From Lindgomyces ingoldianus (taxonomy: Eukaryota; Ascomycota; Dothideomycetes; Pleosporales; Lindgomycetaceae), in NCBI RefSeq assembly GCF_010093535.1, contig NW_022985176.1, positions 1,261,493-1,325,492 of the forward strand: 64,000 nt of DNA. Reading direction: 5' to 3'. The number at the start of each line of letters is the position of its first letter. The first letter of the stretch is position 1. A program made the translations under genes and the position numbers. Below, piece by piece: positions 1-12,856 of this stretch. A model generated the notes under the pieces. That model was not told the origin of the DNA. It saw nothing but the letters and a program-made list of their open reading frames with translations, and searched no databases.

Positions 1-73
1 TAGCCAAGCATACTCTAAAGCCAAACTTAGTCGACACACCAAAGGGAGTGATGTACTTAGTTATATATGAAGC

Positions 74-728
74 ATGCGCAGCTTTATGACCTTCTTCTAC
101 GATCCGGAACCTCCATCGTTGTCGAAGAAAGCCAGCGATGATCACGAAACGATCGTACTTATTCACAACGACCTCGACATTTATAACGTCTACATCGATA
201 ATTCCGACCCTGTCACTGGTGTCATCGACTGGGATCTCACTCTCACGATTCCTCGCTGCATTCGATATACATTCCTTCCTCTCTTTCTCTGCAATGATGG
301 GAAAGACTGCTATGCCATGGACAACGCATTACACACGTTTTGGTGATTTGAATTCTACCGACCCTTATACACGGAATATTATCGAGGCCACTCGCAATTT
401 AGAGAAAGATGCTCCCAGAGAGGGCATCTACACCTCAAAATCACATAGTTACCAAGCAGCCAATGACGCTTTTGATATAGACGGAGAGTCCGGCCACTTC
501 GGAGAGAAGAAGTTCAAGGAAATTCCTGGACTCCGGCCATTGCAATCGGTTTTGGAGAAATTAGAAGGCAAACGAGGCCGGGGTGATGGCGAAACCATGT
601 CGATGAGGAAGACAGCTTCTGGTGCCTCAAGTCTGGTGCTCAAAGTTGGATCTTCCTATTTCCTGGTTATGCTCACGAGAATGGCAAATTCTTCTATCCA
701 AAAGCTGCAATACATTGCTCCTTTTTGA
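74..728 (+). pseudogene. Aminoglycoside-phosphotransferase-like (APH/choline-kinase fold) gene fragment, frameshifted
   Basis: The first frame (74-346) carries the catalytic-loop pattern of fungal APH-family phosphotransferases: HNDLDIYNV (the HxDxxxxN loop) followed by VTGVIDWD (the metal-binding IDWD) and then PRCIRYTFLPLFL, typical of fungal members. This frame stops at 344-346. The similarity continues in another frame (from about 340 to 575) with YTSKSHSYQAANDAF and IPGLRPLQSVLEKL, which match the usual C-terminal part. A one- or two-base indel near 340 therefore breaks the gene. The ATP-binding N-lobe is absent: an in-frame stop lies just upstream of the first ATG, and the window edge is close. 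Substrate unknown. An intron placed at the break is an alternative, but no convincing donor/acceptor pair was found. Confidence 0.6.
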
Positions 729-960
729 GCTGCCCCCGAGTGGTATGGACTATGCTTGGTCCTGGTAGCATCATACATCCATCAAATCCTAACTTTGGCG
801 CGTTTGCTTCAACCTCCGATTGTGTTGTGTTCAGCTAAAAGATTTAACTCGCGTCGCCGGTATTTGTGTGACCTCTTACGCGGTTTACGACACCGGAATG
901 CCACGTCTAGTTTCCTGCAGTAGACGGGATAACAAAAAGCTCTTGATAGTTAACGTTGAT

Positions 961-2055
961 GGTAAGCAAGTTGGCGCCTACTTTTAAGACACGATGACCG
1001 TTAACAACTATAACTCCACTAACAACTACTAAAATGTGCTATAATAAAGCAGATGTCCTCCTTGCCTAGGCAGCTCTTGATAAATGCTAAGTTAAAAGCG
1101 TGCAACGCTTAGCAACTAACTAACGCGCTGGAATGCCTCCCCAACGATATTGTCTGCCTAAATTAAAGAAGCTTACTAAGCTAGAAGAGGAGGTCGTTAT
1201 TAGACATATACTAGGCCTAGATTCACAATAATTTGCGCATACGCTAAAAGCTGTACGTTTTATGGCAGACAAGCTGCTCGCTGAGCGCGACGCTGGCTAA
1301 GCTAGAGACTAGTGCTGCGAAACTTTGTTAAGTAGACGTCTAATCTTAAGACCTACGGTTCAGAAGCGAAAGGTGACAATACAATAAGCAGAGAGCTCTA
1401 CTCAAGGATCTAAGGCTTATCAGTAGCTAGTTTAAGCTTGTACAGCATACTAAGGCTACGTAAAATATCCTGAACAAGGATACCTACAACCTTAACATAG
1501 CTAGTTTGTCTTAACTAGTTGTCACTAGCTTAGAGAGGCGCAGTAGGGCAAAGGCAATACAACTGAGCAATTGTGAGTAGGTTACAGTTATCTGAGGAAT
1601 TAATACTGCTAGCTAGGCTATTCTACCCTTCTGTCTTATAAAAGGCGCGGAGATAGTAGTTTATTCTATAGTGTTGCTACGGAATTAGGCCTCTACCTGC
1701 AGTAGGTTAATTAGGCTGCGACAGGGTAGAGATAGCGCAAAAGACAGTAGATAGGGAAACAAGGGACCTTAACGAAGGGAGAAGAAAAGGATATAGTCGC
1801 GTATAAGGACGCTGAGCGACAGGTAGAGGACAGGAGGCGTTAAGCTGCACCGCAGGCAGGTCTGAGTCGACAAGCTACAGCGCGCTGCAAGCGCTGCAGA
1901 GAGACTAGGCACGACTCGCGCACGTACAAGAAGCCAGCTATATATACTGCCTAGTTAGGATATCTTATATAATAATATAATTTAAAGGTGTTGTTAAACT
2001 GCGCAGTACTTTTTAGAGACAAGGTAGTGGGGGCGGCCAGCTCGCTTGTCTGGCT
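961..2055 (+). mobile_element. RIP-decayed Fot1/pogo-type (Tc1/mariner superfamily) DNA transposon relic
   Basis: Translation from the ATG at 1034, reading through many stops, gives Fot1-like transposase blocks in the expected order. They are KKLTKLEEEVVIRHILGLDS and FMADKLLAERDAG (the CENP-B/Tc5 HTH region), NILNKDTYNLN (from GI-DEDIYNFDE), VTVI followed by GINTA and AILPFCLIKG (from the DDE core), and near 1880 an RCKRC...H...Y pattern corresponding to a terminal CCHC-like knuckle. Most of the DDE domain is missing, since about 0.9 kb remains of a usual 1.6 kb. Substitutions are mainly C-to-T/G-to-A, and many produce TAG/TAA. Candidate terminal inverted repeats are at 964-980 (aagcaagttggc...) and the complement of 2034-2050 (aagcgagctggcc...). 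They differ mostly by transitions, consistent with RIP. Confidence 0.78.
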
Positions 2056-3127
2056 AACATACTTACCACCTACGTTATAGAACTTGAAGTATTGAATGCG
2101 TTGTAGTCTGTAGCTACCGAATATGGTTGTTGGATAGCTTTTTCAGATATATATAAACGATAGTTTAAGGAGACCTGCACAGAGTAGTAAATGTCTGGGT
2201 ACTCAGCTCTCTGGCGTAGCGAACTAGATACAAAATATCATAAAAAGATATGGAAATAATCTAGAAGGATGAACAGATGAGCCTCCATTTCAAGGACAAG
2301 CGGCCTGTACTTCTAAAATTTGCTTTCTTCATCTCTGCCCTGGAGGACTATGCGTCACTTCCTTAACTCAGCCTCGTGGCACCACATCTAGAGAACTTCA
2401 GTGATTGGTTAGCCGTATAGAAAAACGGCATAAGGAAGCCGAGCACGAGCAAAAAGAGTGAGATGTCTTGAAGCGAAACGTGCAACCTACAGATATGTAT
2501 TCAAGGAACGTTGATGAATTTGAAAACTATTTGAACGTGGGTGGTTGCTGAGGAAGCTGAGTGGCGGATTTGAGGGTTGGTGTTGCGCTGATGCTGCGTG
2601 GCAAATGGGTCGAAGCGCTTGGGATAATTTTGTAGCTAGGGAGCAAGAAGGAACATTAGGAGCTGTTGAGATGTCTCACTTAGCTTTTGTTGAAAGTGTT
2701 GCCGTGGGTGGAGTCGTGGAATCCCAACGGCGCTAACTAGAATAGGGATGGATCTAGCCGAATTGAGAAGACTATCATTCAAATACACGCACATCTGAGG
2801 CCATCGAGCTCCAGCAAGCAAAATAAAGCGCTTGGATCTGTGGATACTTATAAGATTGTTGAGTCGGTAGTTCTAACGAAGAAATGAATAGAATGCCAAG
2901 TACACAGTATCGGGGGAATGGCGAGGTCTAAAATGGGCACGCCTCCATTAACATAATCCAACTTTTCCCTCAAATTCAACCTTAGTACATTGTACCGTAT
3001 ATCGTATCGATACCAGAAAGTACTTAAATCAATTCTTAGCCGAATCTTTCTCAGTCCCCAATCTCTGCATCCGCAGCCTCAAGAATCCCTTGTACCATCC
3101 ACAATCCTGTCTCCTATAACAATAAAT
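2056..3127. other. Non-coding stretch between the transposon relic and the tail-anchored protein gene
   Basis: Nothing recognisable was found. ORFs here are short and without family features. The last 150 bases are probably the 5' leader of the gene starting at 3128. Confidence 0.5.
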
Positions 3128-3556
3128 ATGCTGTACGAGAACGACACCAGCTCAGAGTACGACCACCTTTTTGGCCGCAGACTGTTGACTCCACCATGGT
3201 CCCACCCAGACCCCGAAATGACGCAGAACTTCTGCGGCCTTTCCCCTTGTCAGTTTCACGCCGTGGAAGCTCGACGGCATCGTGCAGCTGAGCAGGTATG
3301 GCACCATCGCCAACAAGCTCGAGATGCTTCCCATCAGAGAACCCCTTTGCAAGACAGGGCGATGGAAGAACATCGGTTCGTCAATATTGTCATAGAGGAG
3401 CATTCCCGGCAAACAACGGGAAATTGGAAAGGGCGGGCACGTAGAGATATTGACCCACATCTGGATGTTTGCATTCTTGTAGGCGTGGTGGTAATAGGTG
3501 CAGTTTTGGTCACGGGGTTGATGGTTTGGTTCATACTTAGAAATAAGGGAAATTGA
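3128..3556 (+). CDS. Small predicted tail-anchored membrane protein, function unknown
   Basis: An uninterrupted 142-codon frame. I chose the ATG at 3128 (context AATAAATATG) because the 46 codons upstream in the same frame look like leader sequence; the longer frame starts at 2990. The protein is polar and rich in His, Arg and Gln for about 110 residues. It then has one clear hydrophobic span near residues 114-137 (VCILVGVVVIGAVLVTG...) and a very short basic tail (RNKGN). A single C-terminal membrane span with a short tail is the layout of tail-anchored proteins of the ER, mitochondria or peroxisomes. No signal peptide or known domain is visible. The reading frame could be fortuitous, but the hydrophobic segment at the very end argues for a real product. 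Confidence 0.45.
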   Translation: MLYENDTSSEYDHLFGRRLLTPPWSHPDPEMTQNFCGLSPCQFHAVEARRHRAAEQVWHHRQQARDASHQRTPLQDRAMEEHRFVNIVIEEHSRQTTGNWKGRARRDIDPHLDVCILVGVVVIGAVLVTGLMVWFILRNKGN

Positions 3557-3927
3557 GAACAGAAACGTGTTCTGCTTCTGGTGATATGAGGACATATACA
3601 TTTGACTGAGAGACGCTGAGAGGAAAAAAGTATGGAGTGTGCAGATACCAAGATGAGGGATTTAGCTGGGGCAATTAGGAGAAGTTTGACTTGAATATTC
3701 GCGTGCAATGGCGGTGGAACTAAAAGATAACACTGGGCCTGCTCTTCAAAAAAAATTTCGAATAGAGGGGATAGAGCTCTGCAAATTTTGTCATAGGAAC
3801 CAAGGACCTCAGCTTGGATTGATTGGTGCTACAATTCACCAAAAATATCCCAAAGTCTTGGCTATTGAATATACTATCTAACAGAAGTGCTTAAACTTTC
3901 CAAGGCTGCCTCTCGACCCAGCTTCAA
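3557..3927. other. Convergent 3' flanks
   Basis: This lies between the ends of two convergent genes and is presumably 3' untranslated sequence. No other feature is seen. Confidence 0.4.
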
Positions 3928-5503
3928 TCAGTCATAAAATCCGAGGATCTTGTTTGCCCTATCAAGAACTTCTCTCTCCCCAGGCACCAACCCTTCTGCA
4001 TCACTGTCCCACTCTGCTAGGCCCATGGCTCTACATCCTTCGACTCCAACCAAATTCTCTAACTGTTCCACTTTCATTCGGCACACGTGGTTGCTCTCTC
4101 CAATGCCACCCCCAAAATCTGGACTTGGTGTTCCCTTAATGAAGTTCTCCCTCTGTCGTACAAGATATTTAGCGTTTTCTACTGTCATTGGACAAGCTGG
4201 GATGTATAGGACGCTGGAGTCAGATTTTCCGGCATGTGTCTTATCCACCGCATGGATTGTGTCGCAATGCCATGCTACATAATCCCCTGGATGTACTGTG
4301 GGCATGTGAATCATAGATTCTTGCAAATTGAGGTGAGGATGTAGGAGTTGTGAAAGTTCTTGGCCGTGTCCGGGGGTAGCACCCTGGAGCCATGACGAGG
4401 GCGTTGAATCCATGCTCCAGTTGTCTGAAGCAAGGAAATCTACCGAACTAGACATGGCTTCAGATGTTGTTTGAGCTCCGGACTCGACACCACGCTTCGG
4501 AGAGAAGAACGGCCGAAGAAGGTAGTACACTGTCGCTTTCGCTAACAGGGGGTTTACTAGCAAGGTTCCTTCAAAAGGGCCAGTTGTCGAGAGCGATAGC
4601 CATCCTTGATACATACGGAACATGCTACAGGCTCCTACTCCTTGGTGGAGATCTAAGACGGCAGACAGTCTGCAGCTTGCTTCCCAAGGGTCATATTTCT
4701 CCCACTCCCCTTTCCACACTGAATCATATACTCCACCAAGCCCATACCCCTTTTCGTCCCATCGCTCGACGCTACCGCCATCAACGTGAGGTCCTAATGC
4801 GAACGTTGCATCTCCGGGAAGGCGCATTCGTAAGCGGTCTGCATAGCTGGCTGGGTGTTCTGTTGATATCAGGGCTTGGGGGTTGGTGCTGTGCCAAAAC
4901 GACATGAGGAAGCGGTGAGTTTTAAGCAGATTGGAGTTTCCACGAGCGAGGAGCTGCGTGCGTGACCAGTAGAGTTCGAAGACTTGAGGGTTATCTGCCG
5001 GAAAAGCTGAAGGAAAAGTTAGCGACGAGCTCAGCGTAGGAAGAAGTTCAGTACTCTACACCTTTAGTCTGAGGGTTCTGCCTGATGTATTCTTTTAGAT
5101 CTGCCTTCCATTGTAACGCTTCCTCTATTGGGACCACTCCTCTTACAACGGCAACACCTCTCTTCCTCAACTCGTGGTTGAATTTTTCCGGTGCATTATC
5201 GATGTCTTTGAAGTCTATCTCAGGAATGGCCTTAGATCCTAGTTCTACGATGAGCGGAATTTCCTCTCTAAGATCTCGTAGTAGACGTTCCCACGACTTT
5301 CGCACTTCGTTCTCGCGACCCTTGATCAGGCGACCTTTCAAGTCTGCATATTTGGGGGCGAGAGGGGAAAATTGCTGGCCAGACAGCGAAACAAAGGCAT
5401 CCGAAATATCACCTGCCCTTTTCTGAGCCTGCGTGGCTGCAGTCCGCAGCTGCGTAGTGATCCATCTCGTGGGGGTTCGGACTGTTCGTAGCGTGGACAA
5501 CAT
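3928..5503 (-). CDS. DUF1479 family protein (YbiU-like, cupin/2OG-Fe oxygenase fold)
   Basis: There are two exons: 5503-5062 and 5006-3928. The 55-bp intron (5061-5007) starts GTGTAG, ends TTCAG and is phase 1. Joining restores NPQTKAFPADNPQVFELYWS, a conserved DUF1479 stretch, and gives about 506 residues, slightly above the usual 420-500. The N-terminus (MLSTLRTVRTPTRWITTQLR) is basic and amphipathic and could be a mitochondrial presequence. A possible facial triad is visible: HVD near residues 221-223 (in GPHVDGGSVERWD) and a distal His near 399 (CDTIHAVDKTH). The family is widespread in bacteria and fungi, and its substrate is not known to me. The gene is divergent from the beta-glucosidase across an 875-bp shared upstream region. 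Confidence 0.88.
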
Positions 5504-6378
5504 GATGAATAGGGCCAGTTTAAGGCTCGGGAGTCAACTTGGTGTTATGATGAGGCAATCTAATCTCTCATTCTGTGCCATTATATACCGTCTGCTAACT
5601 AGAAGGCTCCTGGTGATGCATGAGTCTTTTCCGACAATGCAGTCGTGAATCTGGAGATGAGGGGCAAGCTCAGACTTCGGAAAGCCCAAACGGGAATGGC
5701 TTCCTCACCCCAGCCATTATCCAACGAGGAAGGCGTCTGGCCGTCGAGAAATCTATCCGACCTATTTTCTGCTCCAAGACTGATGGCTTGGATTTGTCGA
5801 ATAATCACTGACGGAATGCTTCGAGGGAATGTTCGACTGGGGATGGGGGGTCCCGATCTCAAGAACTCGCCTTATCCTGCCCCTCACTTGATGCATCCCG
5901 TTTCATCTATCCAGTGCCAACAGCCCACTTCAGCCCACCCATCCCAAGTCATGCTTGCACGCGGGGAAAAGGCAGGCTGAATCGACGGCCCGTTAATCCA
6001 CTGACCGCCTTCATCATCGTCGACGGCGCCAGGCAGAACGCAGCTAAAACACCAGCATCGTCAGGTGCAGCTCGAGAAAGGTCTGGAGACTGTGTTGGCA
6101 ACCAGTTTCTGCCTTCTGATGGGCTGTAGGGCGGACAGTGAAATTGATATTCAGCCGCCTGTGAGCAATTGATGCACCGTACATCGCTCACATATCTTAC
6201 TCGGCATCTGTTAAGTTTCTTGGGACGCGTCGAGACGGCCGCAGCGGGACGTTCTGCCGCAACCAACCTGGAACAACGCAGTATATGAAGATGTGAGATG
6301 CCCGCTGCTGCAGCCCTCCCGAACTGCGCCTGAAGGCTCAAACTGTGTCAATTCGAGTCTGTTCAACATTGTTTCAAC
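5504..6378. other. Divergent upstream region, DUF1479 gene / beta-glucosidase
   Basis: 875 bp between two start codons on opposite strands, so it holds both promoters. No coding signal was seen. I could not assign specific regulatory sites. Confidence 0.5.
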
Positions 6379-8168
<1,790 letters not shown>

Positions 8169-11100
8169 CACAGTTGTCGATGGGTGTGGCGTGGCGTAGT
8201 AGTTCTGCGCGGCTGGATAGTTCAGGAGAGGCACTACAGTAGTGTGCCGTGTGGGTTTAGGCTGCAGACAACGGTCAATAGGTTTGGATTTTGCGTTTCT
8301 AGCAAACTTCTAGCGTGGATGCATGGAAAGTTCCTTCATCTGATGAGCTTTTCGACGGGATATTTGCGGCTTTACTTGGCTTCTTGGAGGAGCGGCTGGT
8401 TAGGCCTAGCAAAGGTACCTTTCTTTCTCTTACGATAGTCTCACGCCACAGGGGAAAAGTCAGGGTGGAGGATTCTGAGAGACACTCGATAGCTGCCTTT
8501 TTAGCATGCTTATGCTGAACTCATTATCGATTAGCAATGCTACCGCTTCTGGAAACATGATGCAACAAGCGATCGCTCGCCAACTCTTCCCCTCAAATGA
8601 TGCATAATGACAAGCCTGCCTATCAGGTGCATCTCCATACCATCACCATTCCTTGACCCACTTGCACCCCTTCTAGCCCGAAGCTAGAAGCCTTCAGCGA
8701 AGATTCGTGATATGCAGCGCCATCACGTCAACACGACTCAGGATCCCCCTGTTGGGTAGCAAACTTTAAATTTTGCGCAAGCGTGGCAGCCCTGCTCACA
8801 TCTGTTTCAGGATGGTAGGGTGACCTCGTGGCCGCCCAATTCTCTCAGCACGAGCTTGAGGGCAAGCAAGGCCAGGCCAAAAGGAGGTAGGCATGTGTGC
8901 TTCAATTTGTGTGGAAGGTGTTGGATGGGGGTGGAGACAAGGTGTATTCCGGCTGTTGCGGATACGCTCTTCCCCGTGTTTTAGTATCCTCTAGATGGAA
9001 AATGATCAAGCTAAACGGGCTTTCGGATGTGCGCCAGGGGCTTCCCAAGGGGTGGTAATGAAGTTGAGGGTGGTCTTGATGGATTTGTAGCATTGACGCC
9101 TGCGTGAAGGGAATGGTTCGTTCATGGCGGCTGTGGTTGAGATGAGGCCGCCACTAAACCTAAGTCGATGCTGTCCAACGAAGTGAACCTCGTCGGACTA
9201 CCAAGCGACGTCGCCGCTCAAGATCAATAATCCGCAATAACGCTGCTGCCGCTTCTGGAGGATGCCTATCTTGTTACACGGACAGCCGTGAGGCTGGAGA
9301 ATCACATCAATGTGAATGTCTGTCTCATAGTGGGGCGAATCACACTGGAACTTGGGGAAAGCTTCCCTTTCGGGGCATCAGAGTATATATCGCGCAATTG
9401 CAATTTCGGGTGCGGATGCGGGGGATTTGCTCTTGTCTGTGAAGGGCACTGCGGCCGGATATCGCTTTCGCTTTTCGATTCATTGGATTTTTGATTGAAT
9501 GATAGGCGCCCGGAGGAGGCGACAACGACGGTGGATTGCGTGTTTTCTCTTCCTCCCCTCCGCGATCCACTTCCATCGTGGCAGGATTTGAGATAGAGAG
9601 CTGAAGCGAGACAGACTAGGGAGGGATGTGATTGCGAAATTGCAGATTTCCTCTATAGTAATGAGGCGGCTAAGGGGTACGTACACCGGTGTAGCATTTT
9701 CTGCAGACGGTGGTTGCAGGAGGTATCTAGGTACGTACAGCACAATGCAGAGTACACATCACAAGATAGGAGTAGATAGTCTGCCCTAGGTAATAGGCCC
9801 GCCTTTATCTCCTTGTTGGGCGTCGTGGGCGATCCGCATCAGCTCTGGATGATTCGACATGAGACCCTGGATACATCCAGAAGACTGGAAGATTTTTGCC
9901 AAGTGATTCATCGGGGAAATAAGTTAGAGTTTGACGGCGGCGTATTGTCCTCATCGAGGGATGGCATATTGATAATGCGCCATGGTTTGATATAGAGGCC
10001 CGCTCTCGAAGCTAGAAGACGCAGAGAATGTACCTTGCTCCTCACGAGACCTCAGGTGCAGGCGTCTCTGGCGATGGATGACGGCATGTGGACCAGCGAT
10101 CTTCAACCAGACAGCTGATGGTGGTTTCAGAATCTTGCAGCACAAGATGCATCTTTCAACGTTCGCGTTCAACGCTCGAAGACTTCGAAACCGCGAACCT
10201 CTGGAGAAGGTTCTTGCGTGCAGCTCGCCAGACCTTGCAGCCCCTGCCAGCCAGGCTCCACGTTCCCGAATATCCCCACACTTCGCGCCATCGTCAACCT
10301 CCCACCCTCACGAATTCAAATCATCGATGGCAGCTCATCTACCAGGTACCGTGAGGTTGCGGATGACGGGCCATCTGCCTAGTGCTTCCGAAGGGGCACG
10401 CCATTCGCCATTTGGCCGTCTTCAAGACACATCCGACAGCCGACTTGAGTTGGACGTGGTCCAATAATGGCGCCAAGACAAAGCACTGGTGGCTGGTGAA
10501 GGGAATGATGAGCGAGCGAGACGGGACCACGCCCCAAAAATACCCTGTTGAAATCCTCTGCCAAGATGTGGCTGCACCGCTTCGAGGTCTTGTTCTGGCA
10601 TGCTCACAGCCGCATGGCCGCAGTGAGCAGTGTGTGGACACCTCGTCGAACCGTGGAGAGGAGGCTTGCCTTTGACAAGATTCCATGACCAAACGTCACA
10701 CCTCTTCTGATGATGGCGTCAAGATGTGGGCGTAGGCATCCGCTGCCTATCTGGGAGACGGATGCAGGACCTGGTGGGGCGCGCTGACGTGCGAAGCCGA
10801 GCGCTCCATGCTTCATCTCATTTTGAGTTTTGCTGCTCACTCTCAGAGGTGAGGCTTGCCAGAGCACTGAAACAGGATTGGCTCCGCGTGCTCGGTTTAC
10901 CGCTTCCGCAGACCGAGCGAACGAGGTTGCTGCACTGATGCAGGCACGTCGAGCAGCGAACACTGCAAGGCCGGCACATTCTTGAAACGCGTTATTGGAC
11001 ATGCTGCTATATGCCCGCGTGCAGCGCTCGCGCAGTATCCCTTAGCCGCGGAGAGGTCGTTGCTCCCCTCAGTGTTGCTATAACAGACCCCCCGACAACA

Positions 11101-12856
11101 GTGGACGAATCCCCGAGCATGGGGGCACGCTTTGGGCACTGGGGACGCTTGATTCGGCGCAACGCGTTGTCCAGTGATCGACAGGTCCCTGGCTCGCTGG
11201 CTGGGATGGACGCTGGTCGGGGCGACGCCTGCTCTGGCCGTGCATCTGTGTGTGTTTGCAGCGAGTTCTGCTCAGGCCAGCAGCTCGCCGTCTGCAGTGC
11301 AGCTTGCAGCTCGCAGCGACAATCTAATGTCCGCACAGGTCGACTGTGCCTTGGACACCGGCAGCCGCACTACAGATTTTGACGCCTCGCCGGTGGCCTC
11401 CTGGGGAGCGTCCTAGCCGCATCTAGCCCCAAGAAGCTTCCTCAGCCGGCCCCACAATTGAAAGTTTCCCAGGGTTGGACTACCCTGCCCCCGGTCGCCC
11501 ACGTGCGGGCCCTGGTCGACAGTGACTCTGGACGTTGCTCCAATGCTCCTCGTCCATGCCCAGCCTGAGCCTGCGAAAGCCATCCGAGCCCCAGAGCCAC
11601 CACGGAGATAGTCCAGCAGTTTTGAGAGCAGCATCTATCACATCCGCCGTCGCCTCGGGCCAAACTTCGCCAATATACCCTCCGCAGACGTCACTGGCGT
11701 CTGCTTCTCTCGCCTGTGTGCCCACTGCTCGTCCGAGGGACCACCATGGCTCGCCCAGGCGGCGTAGCTGAGCAGCGAAGGGTAGGGCAAGCGAAATGGC
11801 GGCGTGACAAGCGTCGCCCGACGTGGCCTCTGATCTCGTCTTGCCATGTGGACCAAACTGGGACCGCCTCCTTGGTTATTGGCCGGGGCTTCTCGCGATT
11901 CCTGCCTGCGACCGAATGGGAAGTGGGCCGAGCCATATTTGCCTTCGCTTTTGGTGTGCGCAACACTCGCACTCCAACGGCGGCGAACGCGAACCAGCAA
12001 TTGCTAGTGATATCTAGCGACCGCTCCTTCTCTTACGCCTCAGGCCGCCAGAAGAGACATCTGTCTAGATGGCCCCAGAACCGCAGTCGCTCAGGCGGTG
12101 CGTGGTCTCAGGCCAAGCACGCCAGGTCGGCCAGGTAGGAAGCAGGTGCGGATGGTAGACTTAGACTTCTCCCACACGTCGCCAAAACGGCCATCGCGAG
12201 CCGACGCTTGCGAGGGTGGGTGGCTGTCTCTGCTCGTCGCCGTCCTGCAGGCCTCCATCAACGGTTCCCTCAACCCCCTTCCAAGCCCTCGTGGCTCGTC
12301 TCCAAAGTTTGAATGTGAAACCACTTCCCCGCAGACTCCCGCACGTGTGCTTACCACCATCTTGGATCCATTTCGCGGCGCTAGGAGCGCGGTACCGTCC
12401 AGGGTCGGGCGCGGCACTGTGGTCGTAGCGTAGACAGCCCTGAACCCTTAATGCCAGGGTGCGATGGATGCGAGCGACGCTATCCTCACCTGACAATAGT
12501 TATAGCCTCGTCCCTGTCTCTCTCTTCTTGGGAAGCCTAGCAGCTGCTAAACCTTCCATGTTGCCCAGTGCACTCGCCATATCCCCCCCAGTGCTTACGT
12601 CCTTGTGGTAATTTCTCCTCACAGCTCTATTTACACTACGCCCCTCCCAGGCCCGTGAGCATTTCCATCCGTGCACACCGCATGTCCCATTAAACCAAGT
12701 CCATCCTGCGTCCCCCGAGAGCTCAGGATACCGTCATCATCTTTGACACTGACAATATTGAACCCTCTGTCTGGCTGTGTTTTGGCCTGCCGCTGACAGA
12801 TCTCCACCTGCACCGACACTGCCCTTTTCTGTTCACCGCCCCCCGCGGATCCCCCC
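8169..12856. other. 4.7-kb gene-poor region upstream of the bZIP gene
   Basis: No frame here shows a recognisable protein family. From about 10.0 to 12.45 kb the DNA is GC-rich and produces many overlapping open frames on both strands with low-complexity, Arg/Ser/Pro-rich products, which is what GC-rich non-coding DNA gives. The last 400 bp (12450-12856) are pyrimidine-rich on the plus strand and fit a promoter or long 5' leader for the bZIP gene. A long non-coding RNA or a distant enhancer cannot be excluded from sequence alone. Confidence 0.5.

Noticed and set aside
10078..12496. Many 100-140-codon frames on both strands
   Set aside because: GC-rich DNA with few stop codons. The products overlap each other and show no family pattern.
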